A stretch of DNA of 64,000 nt from Thalassospira xianhensis MCCC 1A02616 (GCF_003326475.1 NZ_JPWA01000014.1:1-64000); one strand, 5' to 3'. Counted from the stretch's first letter, positions 42,658 through 52,138 are shown. Notes: generated from the sequence alone by a model not told the origin. Translations and numbers: made by a program.

Positions 42658-43512
42658 ATGCCAGCACATCGGAAATTTGACCTCCCAAAACGCCCCAGAC
42701 AGCTTGTCGGCTTCATTCTGCTGGCTGCGATCATTATTGTATGGGGTGTCGCAATCACCAGGGATGCCCGCGCGCAGTCAGAACCTCTTCGTCAGGGACA
42801 ATTGCGTGCCGCTTTTTCGGTATGGGAACCGTTTGTGATTGATGACGCATCGGGACCACACGGGATCGATATGGCGATCCTGACCGAACTGTCACACCGT
42901 ATGAGCAAGATTCTGGTGCTTCAGCCCTGCCCGTGGCGGCGGTGCCTTAAAATGCTTGAAGAAGGTGATATCGACGTTCTTTCAAGCTTTGCCTACACAG
43001 CCGAACGCGAAAAATTCGCGTTTTACATCAAGCCCGCCTATAGCCGTGTCAGCCCGGTATTCTATGTCCGACAGGGCAAGAACACCCGGATATCAGAATA
43101 TAGCGACCTCAAAACGCTTGCAGTCGGCTCCGTGGTTGATTCCCGCTATTTCGAACCATTCGACAGCGATCCATCGCTGAACAAGTTCGAAGCCAGCAGC
43201 GAAATGCTACTGCTGCGTATGCTCGAAGCAAACCGTGTCGATGTCATTGTCGGGTCCGACGCCAATGTCGATTTTGAAATCCGGCGCAACAACCTTGGAG
43301 ATATCATTCGCAAGGCCGATTTCAGACCCGATCATCACAATGACATTCATATCGCAATATCGCGCAATTCCCCACTGATGAGCCAGACAGACCAGATATC
43401 GAAGATCGTCACGGATCTTCGCGAAGAAGGCTTTATTGCCAGGGCGCATGCCCGGTACTGGCCCGCCAGTGACGATGCGAAATATCCCGTCAAGCCCCAA
43501 CCGACGGAATAG
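42658..43512 (+). CDS. Orphan periplasmic solute-binding protein (SBP family 3), third copy
   Basis: Extracytoplasmic binding protein of about 284 aa. The signal peptide or anchor (about residues 18-34) ends at DARAQSEPL. The mature start is LRAAFSVWEPFVIDDASGPHGIDMAIL. PWRRCLKMLEEGDIDVLSSF and TAEREKFAFYIKPAYSR parallel the two proteins at 23838 and 25770, but it is more distant. No permease or ATPase is adjacent. ATG 42658 is likely; a GTG two codons upstream is also in frame. It converges on the second EamA gene with 15 bases between stops. Confidence 0.8.
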   Translation: MPAHRKFDLPKRPRQLVGFILLAAIIIVWGVAITRDARAQSEPLRQGQLRAAFSVWEPFVIDDASGPHGIDMAILTELSHRMSKILVLQPCPWRRCLKMLEEGDIDVLSSFAYTAEREKFAFYIKPAYSRVSPVFYVRQGKNTRISEYSDLKTLAVGSVVDSRYFEPFDSDPSLNKFEASSEMLLLRMLEANRVDVIVGSDANVDFEIRRNNLGDIIRKADFRPDHHNDIHIAISRNSPLMSQTDQISKIVTDLREEGFIARAHARYWPASDDAKYPVKPQPTE

Positions 43513-43527
43513 CTGGTTTCTTAAAAT

Positions 43528-44403
43528 CTATCGGGCAAAACGCTTCGCCCCGGCGACACAGGCAACCACGCCGACTGTGACCACGATCATCAGACCGCCA
43601 ACCGGCTCGGCCAGAAGCAACCCTGCTAGCAGCAGACCAAAGAACGGCTGCAGCAATTGCAACTGCCCGACCGCCGCAATCCCGCCCAAGGCCAATCCGC
43701 GATACCAGAAGAAAAACCCGATCAGCATGCTGAACAGCGAGACATAACCAAGACCAAACCAAGCGGGAATGCCAACTCCGGCAAAGCTATCTGGCCAGGT
43801 CGCAACACAAAGCACAAGCATCGGCACCAGCGAAATCACCAGCGCCCAGCAGATCACCTGCCATCCTCCAAGACGTCGGGACAGTTTTGCACCCTCGGCA
43901 TAACCGAGCCCGCAAACGATCACCGCCCCCAGCATGTAAAGATCACCGCGCAATGACCCTGCATTGCTTTCCATGGCAGCAAAGCCGGCGACAAGTGCAC
44001 TGCCAAGAACCGAAAAAAGCCAGAAAACGGCCTTTGGCCGCTCACCACCGCGCAGCACACCGAAAATGGCCGTCGCCAATGGCAGCAACCCGATAAACAC
44101 AATCGATCTGGCCGAGGTGATATGTTCAAGCGCAAGGGCGGTCAGCAACGGAAAGCCGACAACAACCCCGACAGCCACCACCAGCAACGACATCCAGTCC
44201 GATGCCTGTGGCCGGGCGGTTCGTGATGCCAAAAGCAATATAGTCGCCAGCAGGCCGGCAATTGCTGCACGCGCAACGGTCAGAAACAGGGGATCGAAAT
44301 CCATCACGGCAACCCGGGTAGCAGGTAACGACCCGCTGAAAATCAGGATGCCGATCATCCCGCTGATCCAGCCACTACTTGTCCGTTGCACTGCAATTGC
44401 CAT
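43528..44403 (-). CDS. EamA-family (DMT) exporter, MocR-linked
   Basis: Exporter of about 291 aa with ten predicted membrane segments in two repeats. ATG 44403 has GGAGG 5 bases upstream, so the extra 17 residues from 44454 are not used. The gene is divergent from a MocR-type regulator (44513). That arrangement repeatedly links MocR regulators with DMT transporters, which suggests PLP- or amino-acid-responsive export. The substrate is not known. Confidence 0.88.
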   Translation of the reverse strand: MAIAVQRTSSGWISGMIGILIFSGSLPATRVAVMDFDPLFLTVARAAIAGLLATILLLASRTARPQASDWMSLLVVAVGVVVGFPLLTALALEHITSARSIVFIGLLPLATAIFGVLRGGERPKAVFWLFSVLGSALVAGFAAMESNAGSLRGDLYMLGAVIVCGLGYAEGAKLSRRLGGWQVICWALVISLVPMLVLCVATWPDSFAGVGIPAWFGLGYVSLFSMLIGFFFWYRGLALGGIAAVGQLQLLQPFFGLLLAGLLLAEPVGGLMIVVTVGVVACVAGAKRFAR

Positions 44404-44470
44404 CAAAACCTCCGTCATGTTCGAAGGTTTATCTATCGCTTGCCAGCCGTACATCGACCAGACACAATAA

Positions 44471-44494
44471 AGTACAATTTTAACAAACTGTACT
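44471..44494. promoter_or_regulatory. Inverted repeat in the EamA/MocR divergent promoter
   Basis: AGTACA (44471-44476) and TGTACT (44489-44494) are perfect inverted repeats with a 12-base spacer, 18-42 bases upstream of the regulator's GTG. The position fits an autoregulatory and divergent operator for the MocR protein. Confidence 0.55.
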
Positions 44495-44512
44495 GATTAC
44501 AGGAGCAATACA

Positions 44513-45922
44513 GTGGCGCCTGACGGATCACCAAAACAGTCGGACAACGGAACACTTGTCACCCGTGTCATGGCCGTAATCCGCGACCGGATTGGTGCAC
44601 GCAATCTGCTTGCCGGGGATCGCCTGCCCTCGATCCGGGGGCTTGCGCGACAGATGAAGGTGTCAAACTCAACCGTGGTCGAAGCTTATGACCGGCTTGT
44701 GGTCGAAGGCATGATCGAGGCCCGCCGCGGATCGGGTTTTTACGTGTCGGGTCACACCGCACCGCTGTCGATTGCCCAAACCGGCCCCAAACTGGATCGG
44801 GCCATTGATCCGTTCTGGGTTTCGCGCCAGTCGCTAGATGCCCGGCCGGATATGATCAAACCCGGTTGCGGCTGGCTTCCGGCGGACTGGATGCCTGAAA
44901 CAGCCATCAGACGCGCGCTTCGCAATCTTTCACGCGCCGATGACGCCACACTGGTCGATTATGGCACACCGCTCGGCCTGGCTCCCTTGCGCCAACTACT
45001 GTCGCGTCGAATGGGCACCTATGGCATCGATGCCGATCCCGGCCAGATCCTGTTGACCGAGTCCGGGACCCAGGCAATCGATATGCTGTGCCGGTTTATG
45101 ATCGAACCGGGCGATACGGTACTGATCGACGATCCGTGCTATTTCAATTTTCAGGCATTACTGCGCGCGCATCGCGCCAACATTATCGGCGTGCCCTTTA
45201 CTAACACCGGACCTGATATCGATGCCTTTGCCCGGATTGCCGCCACGCACAAGCCCCGCCTCTACATTACCAATTCCGGGCTGCACAACCCGACCGGCGC
45301 GTCACTGTCGCCGATGGTCGCCCACCGCGTTTTGAAAATTGCCGAAGAACATGACCTGATCGTCATCGAAGACGATATTTTCGCCGATTTTGAAAACACG
45401 CCTGCCCCACGGCTGGCAGCCCTTGGCGGGCTTGACCGGGTTGTCCATATCGGAAGCTTTTCCAAAACGCTGTCGGCCTCGGTCCGGTGCGGCTATATCG
45501 CGGCAAGTCCCGACTGGATCGAAGGCCTGACGGACCTCAAGATCGCGACTGGCTTTTCAAGCCCGAATTTCTCTGCCGAACTGATTTTCTCGGTCCTGAA
45601 GGACGGCACTTATCGCAAACATATGGACGCCCTGCGCGACCGGCTGACCCGCGCTATGTCCGTCACCGAAACCCGTCTTGGCGCGCTTGGCATCACACCG
45701 GCGATCAGACCCGATGCCGGGATTTTCCTATGGTGTCACCTGCCCGCCCCCATCGATGCCGCAACACTTGCCCGCGATGCGCTGGCCGATGGTGTGGTTC
45801 TGGCACCCGGCAATGTTTTCAGCATCTCGCAATCGGCAGGAAACCTGATGCGCTTTAACATCGCGCAATGCGAAGACGACCGTGTTTTCACCGTTCTTGA
45901 ACGGGCGATCATGAACGCATGA
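44513..45922 (+). CDS. MocR-family transcriptional regulator (GntR HTH plus aminotransferase fold)
   Basis: Chimeric regulator of 469 aa. The N-terminal winged helix is AGDRLPSIRGLARQMKVSNSTVVEAYDRLVVEGMIEARRGSGFYV (about residues 36-80). It is followed by a class I aminotransferase-like domain (LTESGTQAIDMLCRF; YITNSGLHNPTGASLS) with a PLP-lysine segment IGSFSKTLSASVRCGYI. MocR proteins use PLP as an effector. GTG at 44513 is preceded by AGGAG. The gene is divergent from an EamA exporter that it most likely controls. Confidence 0.92.
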   Translation: MAPDGSPKQSDNGTLVTRVMAVIRDRIGARNLLAGDRLPSIRGLARQMKVSNSTVVEAYDRLVVEGMIEARRGSGFYVSGHTAPLSIAQTGPKLDRAIDPFWVSRQSLDARPDMIKPGCGWLPADWMPETAIRRALRNLSRADDATLVDYGTPLGLAPLRQLLSRRMGTYGIDADPGQILLTESGTQAIDMLCRFMIEPGDTVLIDDPCYFNFQALLRAHRANIIGVPFTNTGPDIDAFARIAATHKPRLYITNSGLHNPTGASLSPMVAHRVLKIAEEHDLIVIEDDIFADFENTPAPRLAALGGLDRVVHIGSFSKTLSASVRCGYIAASPDWIEGLTDLKIATGFSSPNFSAELIFSVLKDGTYRKHMDALRDRLTRAMSVTETRLGALGITPAIRPDAGIFLWCHLPAPIDAATLARDALADGVVLAPGNVFSISQSAGNLMRFNIAQCEDDRVFTVLERAIMNA

Positions 45923-45974
45923 TGCGGCCCATCCAGACCAGACACGCCCCTTTTGACAGGATGCTGTCGCGCGA

Positions 45975-47021
45975 TTAGGGGAACAGTGGCTCGATCTCAA
46001 GCCCCATGGTTTCCGGCAGGCCCAGCATGACATTCATGTTCTGAACCGCCTGCCCCGATGCGCCTTTAACCAGGTTATCCTCGACCGCAACAATGATCAC
46101 ACGGCCCGGCACGCGATCCTTGACCACCCCGATCAGCACATAATTCGACCCACGCACATGACGGGTTTGCGGGGTTGTCCCAAACGGCAGAACACGTACA
46201 AACGGCTCGTCGGCATAACGTTTTTCAAGGGCGGCCTGAATATCTTCGGCCGTGGTGCCCTCGGTCATTTTGACATAGATGCTTTCAAGGATACCGCGGC
46301 TCATCGGCATCAGGTGCGGTGAAAAGTTCACCACAACATCCTGTCCCGCGGCCCAGGCAAGGCCCTGTTCGATCTCGGGCGCATGGCGATGTCCACCGGT
46401 GCCATAGGCATGAATGCCTTCGGTGACTTCGGCATACAGAATGCCTTCCTTGGGCGAACGGCCTGCACCGGTTACACCGGATTTCGCATCAATGATGATG
46501 TCATCAGCATGCACCAGCTTCTGTTCCAGAAGCGGCACCAGCGAAAGCTGCACCGGGGTTGGATAACATCCCGGATTGGCAACAACGCGCGCCTTCTTGA
46601 TCTTTTCACGGTGCAGTTCGGTCAGGCCGTAAACGACCTCTTTCTGCAAATCCTGTGCGGCATGCTCTGCGCCGTACCATTCCTTATAGGTCGCGGCATC
46701 AAACAAACGGAAATCCGCCGACAGATCGACAACTTTGACATGCCCCGGCAGACCGGCAATCACTTCCTGTGTCGTGCCATGCGGCAGTGCGCAGAAAATC
46801 ACATCCACCATTGACCAGTCCGCATCCTCGATCCGGATCATGGTCGGCAATTTCAGATGGGCAAGATGCGGGAAAACCTCCCCGAACGGACGTCCGGCGC
46901 GTCGGTCGGCGGTCAGCAGGGTGATTTCGGCAGCGGCATGGTGCGCAAGAATACGAACCAGTTCCGCCCCGGTATATCCGCTGGCACCGAGAATTCCGAC
47001 TTTGACCTTAACGTCGCTCAT
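45975..47021 (-). CDS. argC: N-acetyl-gamma-glutamyl-phosphate reductase
   Basis: Third step of arginine synthesis, reducing N-acetylglutamyl phosphate with NADPH, about 348 aa. The Rossmann start VKVGILGASGYTGAELVRIL lies at residues 6-25. The active-site Cys sits in VVANPGCYPTPVQLSL (near 153), and the conserved His in GIHAYGTGGHRHAPEIEQ. ATG 47021 has AAAGGAG upstream; the frame back to 47114 is unused. Neighbours are unrelated, so it is probably monocistronic. Confidence 0.95.
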   Translation of the reverse strand: MSDVKVKVGILGASGYTGAELVRILAHHAAAEITLLTADRRAGRPFGEVFPHLAHLKLPTMIRIEDADWSMVDVIFCALPHGTTQEVIAGLPGHVKVVDLSADFRLFDAATYKEWYGAEHAAQDLQKEVVYGLTELHREKIKKARVVANPGCYPTPVQLSLVPLLEQKLVHADDIIIDAKSGVTGAGRSPKEGILYAEVTEGIHAYGTGGHRHAPEIEQGLAWAAGQDVVVNFSPHLMPMSRGILESIYVKMTEGTTAEDIQAALEKRYADEPFVRVLPFGTTPQTRHVRGSNYVLIGVVKDRVPGRVIIVAVEDNLVKGASGQAVQNMNVMLGLPETMGLEIEPLFP

Positions 47022-47205
47022 TTCAAATCTTGCTCCTTTAGGCTCGCCCGGACCTTCATGGTCACCGGACACGGTTAACGGGCGGATGTTGGCAAACAAG
47101 CCCCACAGATGCAAGCCTTTAGGCGGCTTTTCCCCTGCATCCCCGGATCAGGACCCATGCAGTGATGACATATATCACATTGACCCCGCGCAATTACGCC
47201 CACGA

Positions 47206-48552
47206 TCACGGTCGTCGGGATTTGCGTACATTGGCCGGACAGGCGCGCTTATCCTCGGGCAGAACAGTATAAAACCGTTCGATTTTCTCAAACCCCGTCG
47301 GGGCCGCGACAGGATAGCCCGAAACATAACGTTGATCCGAAAGGCCGAAATCGCTGGCCTTTAACCCCGATCGTTGCTGCCAGATACGGCGATGGGTATC
47401 CGATAACGTGATTTCAGGATCATCAATCAGGAAAATCGCATCGCGCGCGATCCGGTCATTATATTTGTGCTGGGACGGCAACCATGCGGCAAGCTGGCGG
47501 CGCAATTCACCCGGGCTTGGCACATTGCGCGTCCGGCTGGCGAATTTGACCATTCTTGCCGAAAGATCGGAAACATTTCCGGGCGGTGCCATGCCATGGG
47601 TCGCCATATCGATGAAATAGGCCAGATCAATCTCGGTCGGATCACGGCCAATAACCGGTTTCAGGGCCGCATAAATCTTGAAAAACCGGGCGATTTTTCC
47701 GCCATCGGCATTGGCCGCGTCATAAACCCGGCGATAGGCACGCTGCACTTCGGGCAAGGCACCATATCGTGCAAACCGGGTGGTAAAATCAGCGCGGCGT
47801 TTCGGATCGATCCAGATCGCACACAGGATATCAAATGCACTTTGATTATTGCCCAACGCCAGACGATGCATCGCATCGGTATGCGGCCCAAAAACCGCGT
47901 TAAGCAATCCGGGATTGGCGCGTTCGGCGGCAAAGATGATCTGCTGGATTTCCGCCCCGGCCCCGGCAGTTGCTCCGCGCGGTCCCCATGTCAGATAGGC
48001 ATTGGGATCATTGGTGTAACACCACGGATCACCCTCCAGATACCGCTTGCCACTGCGCGGGTTGCGCGACTGGCAGAAATTGAACTGGATGGCATCATAA
48101 TCCGTGCCCTCAAGCGCAAAGGTCAGATGATTGGCCCGCGTGATCGCATCGGGAAAGGGCTGCTCCGCTGGCATCAGCAACTTCCAGAGCCCGACCGTGA
48201 TCGCCCCGGGGTTTCCGGCCCCGATGGCAGATTTAACGCTCGGATCAAGACAGGGCTGCAAATCCATGATCGCACTGCGTGTCTTGGCCCCGACAATACC
48301 ATCCGTCGCCCCATAGGCAGACGTACTGCCACGCTTGCAACTTGCCGCGGCAACAAACAACCGGCTCTGAAAATCGGCAACCGCACCGTATTTCCCCAAA
48401 ACCAGCGGCCGGTCTTCGAAACGGTATAAAACCTGGGATAAATTCTGTGCGACTGCATCAATGGGCATTGCACCGGCAAATAACCCTGCCGCCAGCCAAA
48501 GGACCGGCAGCAGGAAACATTTAAAGCGCAGCAATCTCTCAGGCCCGGCCAC
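47206..48552 (-). CDS. Secreted protein with peptidoglycan-binding-like segment, unknown function
   Basis: Exported protein of 448 aa. The signal peptide (about 1-36) ends near AVAQ-NLSQV. A short N-terminal segment, GATDGIVGAKTRSAIMDLQPC, matches the repeat of peptidoglycan-binding domain 1. The long rest has LEGTDYDAIQFNFCQ and AYLTWGPRGATAGAGAEIQQII, loosely recalling lysozyme-superfamily substrate clefts, plus several Cys that could form disulfides. No firm enzyme family is assigned. The start is a GTG at 48552 with GAGG upstream, 10 bases after the GNAT stop, so the two form an operon. Confidence 0.7.
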   Translation of the reverse strand: MAGPERLLRFKCFLLPVLWLAAGLFAGAMPIDAVAQNLSQVLYRFEDRPLVLGKYGAVADFQSRLFVAAASCKRGSTSAYGATDGIVGAKTRSAIMDLQPCLDPSVKSAIGAGNPGAITVGLWKLLMPAEQPFPDAITRANHLTFALEGTDYDAIQFNFCQSRNPRSGKRYLEGDPWCYTNDPNAYLTWGPRGATAGAGAEIQQIIFAAERANPGLLNAVFGPHTDAMHRLALGNNQSAFDILCAIWIDPKRRADFTTRFARYGALPEVQRAYRRVYDAANADGGKIARFFKIYAALKPVIGRDPTEIDLAYFIDMATHGMAPPGNVSDLSARMVKFASRTRNVPSPGELRRQLAAWLPSQHKYNDRIARDAIFLIDDPEITLSDTHRRIWQQRSGLKASDFGLSDQRYVSGYPVAAPTGFEKIERFYTVLPEDKRACPANVRKSRRP

Positions 48553-48561
48553 GGGCGCACC

Positions 48562-49455
48562 TCACTGACATGAAATCGGTTCGGGCAGCTTAACCGGGCC
48601 CGCCAACAACGCCAAGCGATACGCGCCGCCACCTTCGAACCCGATGGCCTCATAAGCCTTCGCCGCCGCCGGGCTATCTGTTGACAGCACCGCATGGGTC
48701 ACGCCACGCGCCCGTGCCGCCAAAAGCGTTTTCGCGACCAGGATACGGGCATAGCCATTGCCGCGCTGTTCGGGCGGCGTCCAGACCGGGCCGATCTGGA
48801 CCATGTCGGGCAGTTCGGCGTTGAACCCCGAAAGACTGACCGGCACACCATCCACCACAAGCACCCACATGTTGCGATCATTAAGCGCATGGACAAGGCG
48901 ACTGGCGACCCGGCTATCAAGGGCTGGCGTATCCTCCCCGCCCAGTGCCTCAATCTCGTAGGCGCGCAGCCAGCGCAGCAGCGTATTGCGATCAATCCGT
49001 TCGGCATCAACCATCTGGAAACTGTCCGACCGCACATTTTGCGGCAGGATCAGGTTGGCAAGATCAAGACGATAAAAGGCATCGCATGCATTGATTGCAA
49101 ATTCCGCATCGCCAAGCCCAAGCATCTCGATCACGCTTTTCGCCTGATCCGCCGGACCATAGAAACCAGCCACTGCCTGCGTATTCTCTGCACGAAACTG
49201 GTCAATCAAACCGCGCGGCACCGGTTTACCGCCGGTTTGCACAAAGACATTACCATTGCCAAATATCGTCAAAACCGCCGTCACCGTGCCATCGCCGGAA
49301 ACTTCGCCGTAATAGCAGCCCGAAAGCGGATGATGACGTCGGTTCATGCCGACTTTTCGCAAATTGCTGCGCAGGACCATGCTGGTTTCGGCATGGGTCG
49401 CGAGAAATGCGTCAAGGGCATGAAGATCATCATCTTGCAGCTTTCTGTACTGCAT
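48562..49455 (-). CDS. GNAT-family N-acetyltransferase (two-domain)
   Basis: Acetyltransferase of 297 aa. The C-terminal half has the acetyl-CoA motif A, VQIGPVWTPPEQRGNGYARILVAKTL (about 220-245), and SPAAAKAYEAIGFEGGGAY near the end. The N-terminal half looks like a second, degenerate GNAT fold. The substrate is unknown. It is followed 10 bases downstream by the secreted peptidoglycan-binding-like protein, so a link to the envelope is possible but not shown. Upstream lies a 387-base gene-free region. Confidence 0.85.
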   Translation of the reverse strand: MQYRKLQDDDLHALDAFLATHAETSMVLRSNLRKVGMNRRHHPLSGCYYGEVSGDGTVTAVLTIFGNGNVFVQTGGKPVPRGLIDQFRAENTQAVAGFYGPADQAKSVIEMLGLGDAEFAINACDAFYRLDLANLILPQNVRSDSFQMVDAERIDRNTLLRWLRAYEIEALGGEDTPALDSRVASRLVHALNDRNMWVLVVDGVPVSLSGFNAELPDMVQIGPVWTPPEQRGNGYARILVAKTLLAARARGVTHAVLSTDSPAAAKAYEAIGFEGGGAYRLALLAGPVKLPEPISCQ

Positions 49456-49842
49456 ATCGGGGGTCCCTTTCTTTGGGCTTCAGGTAATTGCCAACCTTCC
49501 GAATTGGCATAAAAAAAGACCGCTCCATTAGCGGCCCTTCACATATCGCAAGGTAATCCAACAGAGGTTCAAACACTTATGTCTTGAAAGCTCGTCGCAT
49601 CGTTCCGACCATTGGATGTCACCTTAAATTCAAAAAATCTCTCTTCGATGGATTCTTATTATCACAACCTTCCGAATTTTCGATCCTTCTTTTTAAAATT
49701 CTTTTCCAACCACAACATTACCATGAGTCCGGAATCCGGAAACAGTTTGGGCCCTGCAAAAAGCTGATTTTCAATTCGGTTTGCGATAACCTCCGAAACT
49801 GGTATTACCATTACCGAGCGCATTTTATTCGGAGTTGACCTC
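49456..49842. other. Gene-free region with divergent promoters
   Basis: No gene is seen in these 387 bases between the GNAT gene (minus) and lldD (plus). The middle is AT-rich. A short hairpin GACCGCT/AGCGGCC (near 49518-49536) and the lldD operator at 49800-49810 are the only structured elements found. Confidence 0.5.
49800..49810 (+). promoter_or_regulatory. GntR/FCD-type operator (LldR/PdhR-like) upstream of lldD
   Basis: TGGTA-T-TACCA is a perfect palindrome, the core recognised by FCD-type GntR regulators such as LldR and PdhR. It overlaps a plausible -10 (TATTAC, 49803-49808) that sits 16 bases after TTGCGA (49781-49786). It lies 33 bases before the lldD ATG. Lactate-responsive repression is inferred. 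Confidence 0.6.
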
Positions 49843-51006
49843 ATGCCAGTGATTACCTGCGTCGAAGACCTGAAACGCATCTATAAACGTCGCGCACCGC
49901 GCATGTTTTACGATTACGCAGAATCCGGAAGCTGGACCGAGCAGACATTCCGTGAAAACACCACCGACTTTCAGGATATTCATCTGCGTCAGCGGGTCGC
50001 GATCGACATGGCCGGGCGCTCAACCAAAAGCCGGATGATCGGTCAGGATGTAGCCATGCCTGTAGCCCTTGCCCCGGTTGGACTTACCGGCATGCAATGT
50101 GCAGACGGCGAAATCAAGGCTGCCCGCGCGGCGGAGAAGTTTGGCGTCCCTTACACATTGTCAACCATGTCAATCTGTTCGATCGAAGATGTTGCCGAAC
50201 ACACCTCCAAGCCCTTCTGGTTGCAGGTTTACACGCTCAAAGACGACGATTTCATGAAGCGGTTGTTTGATCGGGCGAAAGCAGCCAAGTGCTCGGCCGC
50301 GGTCATCACGGTGGATCTTCAGATGCTGGGGCAACGTCACAAGGATTTGAAGAACGGCCTGTCCGCCCCGCCCAAGCTGACCGTCAAATCTGTCGCCAAC
50401 ATGATGACAAAGGTGCAGTGGGGGCTCGGTATGCTTGGCACCAAGCGCCGCTTCTTTGGTAACATCGTCGGCCATGCCAAGGGGGTTGCCGACCCCTCAT
50501 CACTGAGCACCTGGACCGCCGAAGCGTTCGATGAATCACTTGATTGGGACCGTATTCGCGAGTTCCGCAAAATGTGGGATGGGCCCTTGATCATCAAGGG
50601 GATTATTGATCCGCGTGATGCCCTGGAAGCCCTTAACGTTGGCGCAGATGCCATCATTGTTTCCAACCATGGCGGACGCCAGCTTGATGGTGCCTTGTCG
50701 TCAATCCGTGCATTGCCCGCCATCATGGATGCCGTCGGTGACAAGATCGAGGTCCATCTGGATAGCGGGATCCGGTCCGGCCAGGATGTGCTGAAAGCAC
50801 TGGCACTGGGTGCCAAGGGCACCTATATCGGGCGCGCTTATGTTTATGGTCTGGGCGCAATGGGTGAAGCCGGTGTGACCAAGGCGCTTGAGATCATTCA
50901 CAAGGAACTTGAAGTTTCCATGGCGCTTTGCGGCCATACTGACGTGACCAAGGTGGATCGCGATATTCTCATGATCCCGCGCGATTTCTCGGATCGCTGG
51001 CAATAA
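49843..51006 (+). CDS. lldD: L-lactate dehydrogenase (FMN-dependent)
   Basis: Alpha-hydroxy-acid oxidising flavoenzyme of 387 aa, close to LldD (about 380-396). It oxidises L-lactate to pyruvate, passing electrons to the respiratory chain at the membrane. Visible motifs are MFYDYAESGSWTE near the start, VALAPVGLTGMQCADGE, the FMN lysine in GPLIIKGIIDPRDAL, the catalytic His in IIVSNHGGRQLDGA and HLDSGIRSGQDVLKALALGAKGTYIGRAY. GGAG precedes the ATG. It is a single gene with a GntR-type operator upstream and a strong bidirectional terminator downstream. Another 2-hydroxyacid remains possible as substrate. Confidence 0.9.
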   Translation: MPVITCVEDLKRIYKRRAPRMFYDYAESGSWTEQTFRENTTDFQDIHLRQRVAIDMAGRSTKSRMIGQDVAMPVALAPVGLTGMQCADGEIKAARAAEKFGVPYTLSTMSICSIEDVAEHTSKPFWLQVYTLKDDDFMKRLFDRAKAAKCSAAVITVDLQMLGQRHKDLKNGLSAPPKLTVKSVANMMTKVQWGLGMLGTKRRFFGNIVGHAKGVADPSSLSTWTAEAFDESLDWDRIREFRKMWDGPLIIKGIIDPRDALEALNVGADAIIVSNHGGRQLDGALSSIRALPAIMDAVGDKIEVHLDSGIRSGQDVLKALALGAKGTYIGRAYVYGLGAMGEAGVTKALEIIHKELEVSMALCGHTDVTKVDRDILMIPRDFSDRWQ

Positions 51007-51041
51007 CGCGACAGAGACTGCTCAGTCTTTAAACGCGAAAC

Positions 51042-51082
51042 AAAAAAACGGCGTCTTTCCTTCGCGAAGACGCCGTTTTTTT
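51042..51082. terminator. Strong bidirectional terminator
   Basis: A7-CGGCGTC (51042-51055) pairs with GACGCCG-T7 (51069-51082). It ends lldD on the plus strand. Confidence 0.92.
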
Positions 51083-51110
51083 GTTGGTTTTGCTCGGAGA
51101 CAAAGCAACC

Positions 51111-51150
51111 CCCGCAAAAAGAAAAAGCGCCACCAGAAGGTGACGCTTTT
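51111..51150 (-). terminator. Rho-independent terminator of rplM-rpsI
   Basis: AAAAGCGCCACC (51123-51134) pairs with GGTGACGCTTTT (51139-51150), with one mismatch. On the minus strand it is followed by a T-rich run TTCTTTTTG. Confidence 0.88.
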
Positions 51151-51185
51151 CCAATAAAATCGCGAGCCTGTTGCCCGAAAACGAC

Positions 51186-51671
51186 TTAACGTTTCGAGAA
51201 CTGGAAGCTACGACGGGCTTTGGCGCGACCGTATTTTTTACGTTCGACTGCACGAGAGTCACGGGTCAGGAAGCCGCCTGCCTTGAGCGACGGACGCAGT
51301 GCCGGCTCAAACAGGGTCAGCGCGCGCGAAATACCGTGACGAACGGCACCGGCCTGACCGGATAGACCACCACCGGTAACGGTGCAAACGACGTCGAACT
51401 GATCTTTACGATTGGCAACGCCGAACGGCTGATTGATCACCATGCGCAGAACCGGACGTGCGAAGTAATCTTCGAATTCGCGGCCATTGACGGTGACTTT
51501 GCCCGAGCCCGGCTTGATCCAGACGCGTGCAATTGCGTTCTTACGACGACCGGTTGCATAGGAACGGCCCTGTGCGTCGATCTTCGGTTCCGGCAGGGTG
51601 CCTTCTGCAGCAGCAGCTTCACCGCCCTGTGCCAGATCCTTGAGATCTTCAAGAGTTTTGGTGTCGGCCAT
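51186..51671 (-). CDS. rpsI: 30S ribosomal protein S9
   Basis: Small-subunit protein whose C-terminal tail reaches the P-site tRNA, 161 aa. The N-terminal 35 residues are an acidic/Ala extension common in alphaproteobacteria. The core begins [18 protein letters not shown] and includes [21 protein letters not shown]. The tail [18 protein letters not shown] ends in the invariant KR-type terminus. The ATG overlaps the rplM stop by one base (TAATG), so the two are translationally coupled. Confidence 0.97.
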   Translation of the reverse strand: MADTKTLEDLKDLAQGGEAAAAEGTLPEPKIDAQGRSYATGRRKNAIARVWIKPGSGKVTVNGREFEDYFARPVLRMVINQPFGVANRKDQFDVVCTVTGGGLSGQAGAVRHGISRALTLFEPALRPSLKAGGFLTRDSRAVERKKYGRAKARRSFQFSKR

Positions 51672-52138
51672 TACTTAGCACTCCGCTTATTCTTGTCGTT
51701 CATTGCGGCAAGATCGAGAACTTCCGGCTTCTGTGCATCATGCGGATGCTCGGTACCGGCATAGACGTGCAGCTTGGAAAGAACCTGGCTGCGCAGCGGA
51801 CCACGGGACATCATACGCTCGACAGCTTTGATGATCACACGTTCCGGATGCTCGCCATTCAGCAGCTTGTCCATGGTGCGTTCTTTGATGCCGCCCGGAT
51901 AACCGGTGTGCCAGTAGAACTTCTTGTTCTGAAGTTTACGGCCGGTCAGTTTGACTTTTTCGGCATTGACGATGACGATGTGATCGCCACAATCCATGTG
52001 CGGGGTAAACATTGCTTTGTGTTTACCACGAAGACGGTTGGCAACAACGGCTGCAAGACGGCCGAGTACGACGTCTTCTGCGTCGACTACAAACCATTTG
52101 CGCTCGATGTCACTCGGTGTCGCAGTGAAGGTTTTCAT
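51671..52138 (-). CDS. rplM: 50S ribosomal protein L13
   Basis: Early-assembly large-subunit protein, 155 aa. It starts with the conserved [20 protein letters not shown], then [37 protein letters not shown] and [13 protein letters not shown]. It is first of the rplM-rpsI pair, with its promoter in the 160-base AT-rich gap upstream. In E. coli, L13 represses its own operon through the mRNA leader; nothing comparable can be asserted here. Confidence 0.97.
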   Translation of the reverse strand: MKTFTATPSDIERKWFVVDAEDVVLGRLAAVVANRLRGKHKAMFTPHMDCGDHIVIVNAEKVKLTGRKLQNKKFYWHTGYPGGIKERTMDKLLNGEHPERVIIKAVERMMSRGPLRSQVLSKLHVYAGTEHPHDAQKPEVLDLAAMNDKNKRSAK

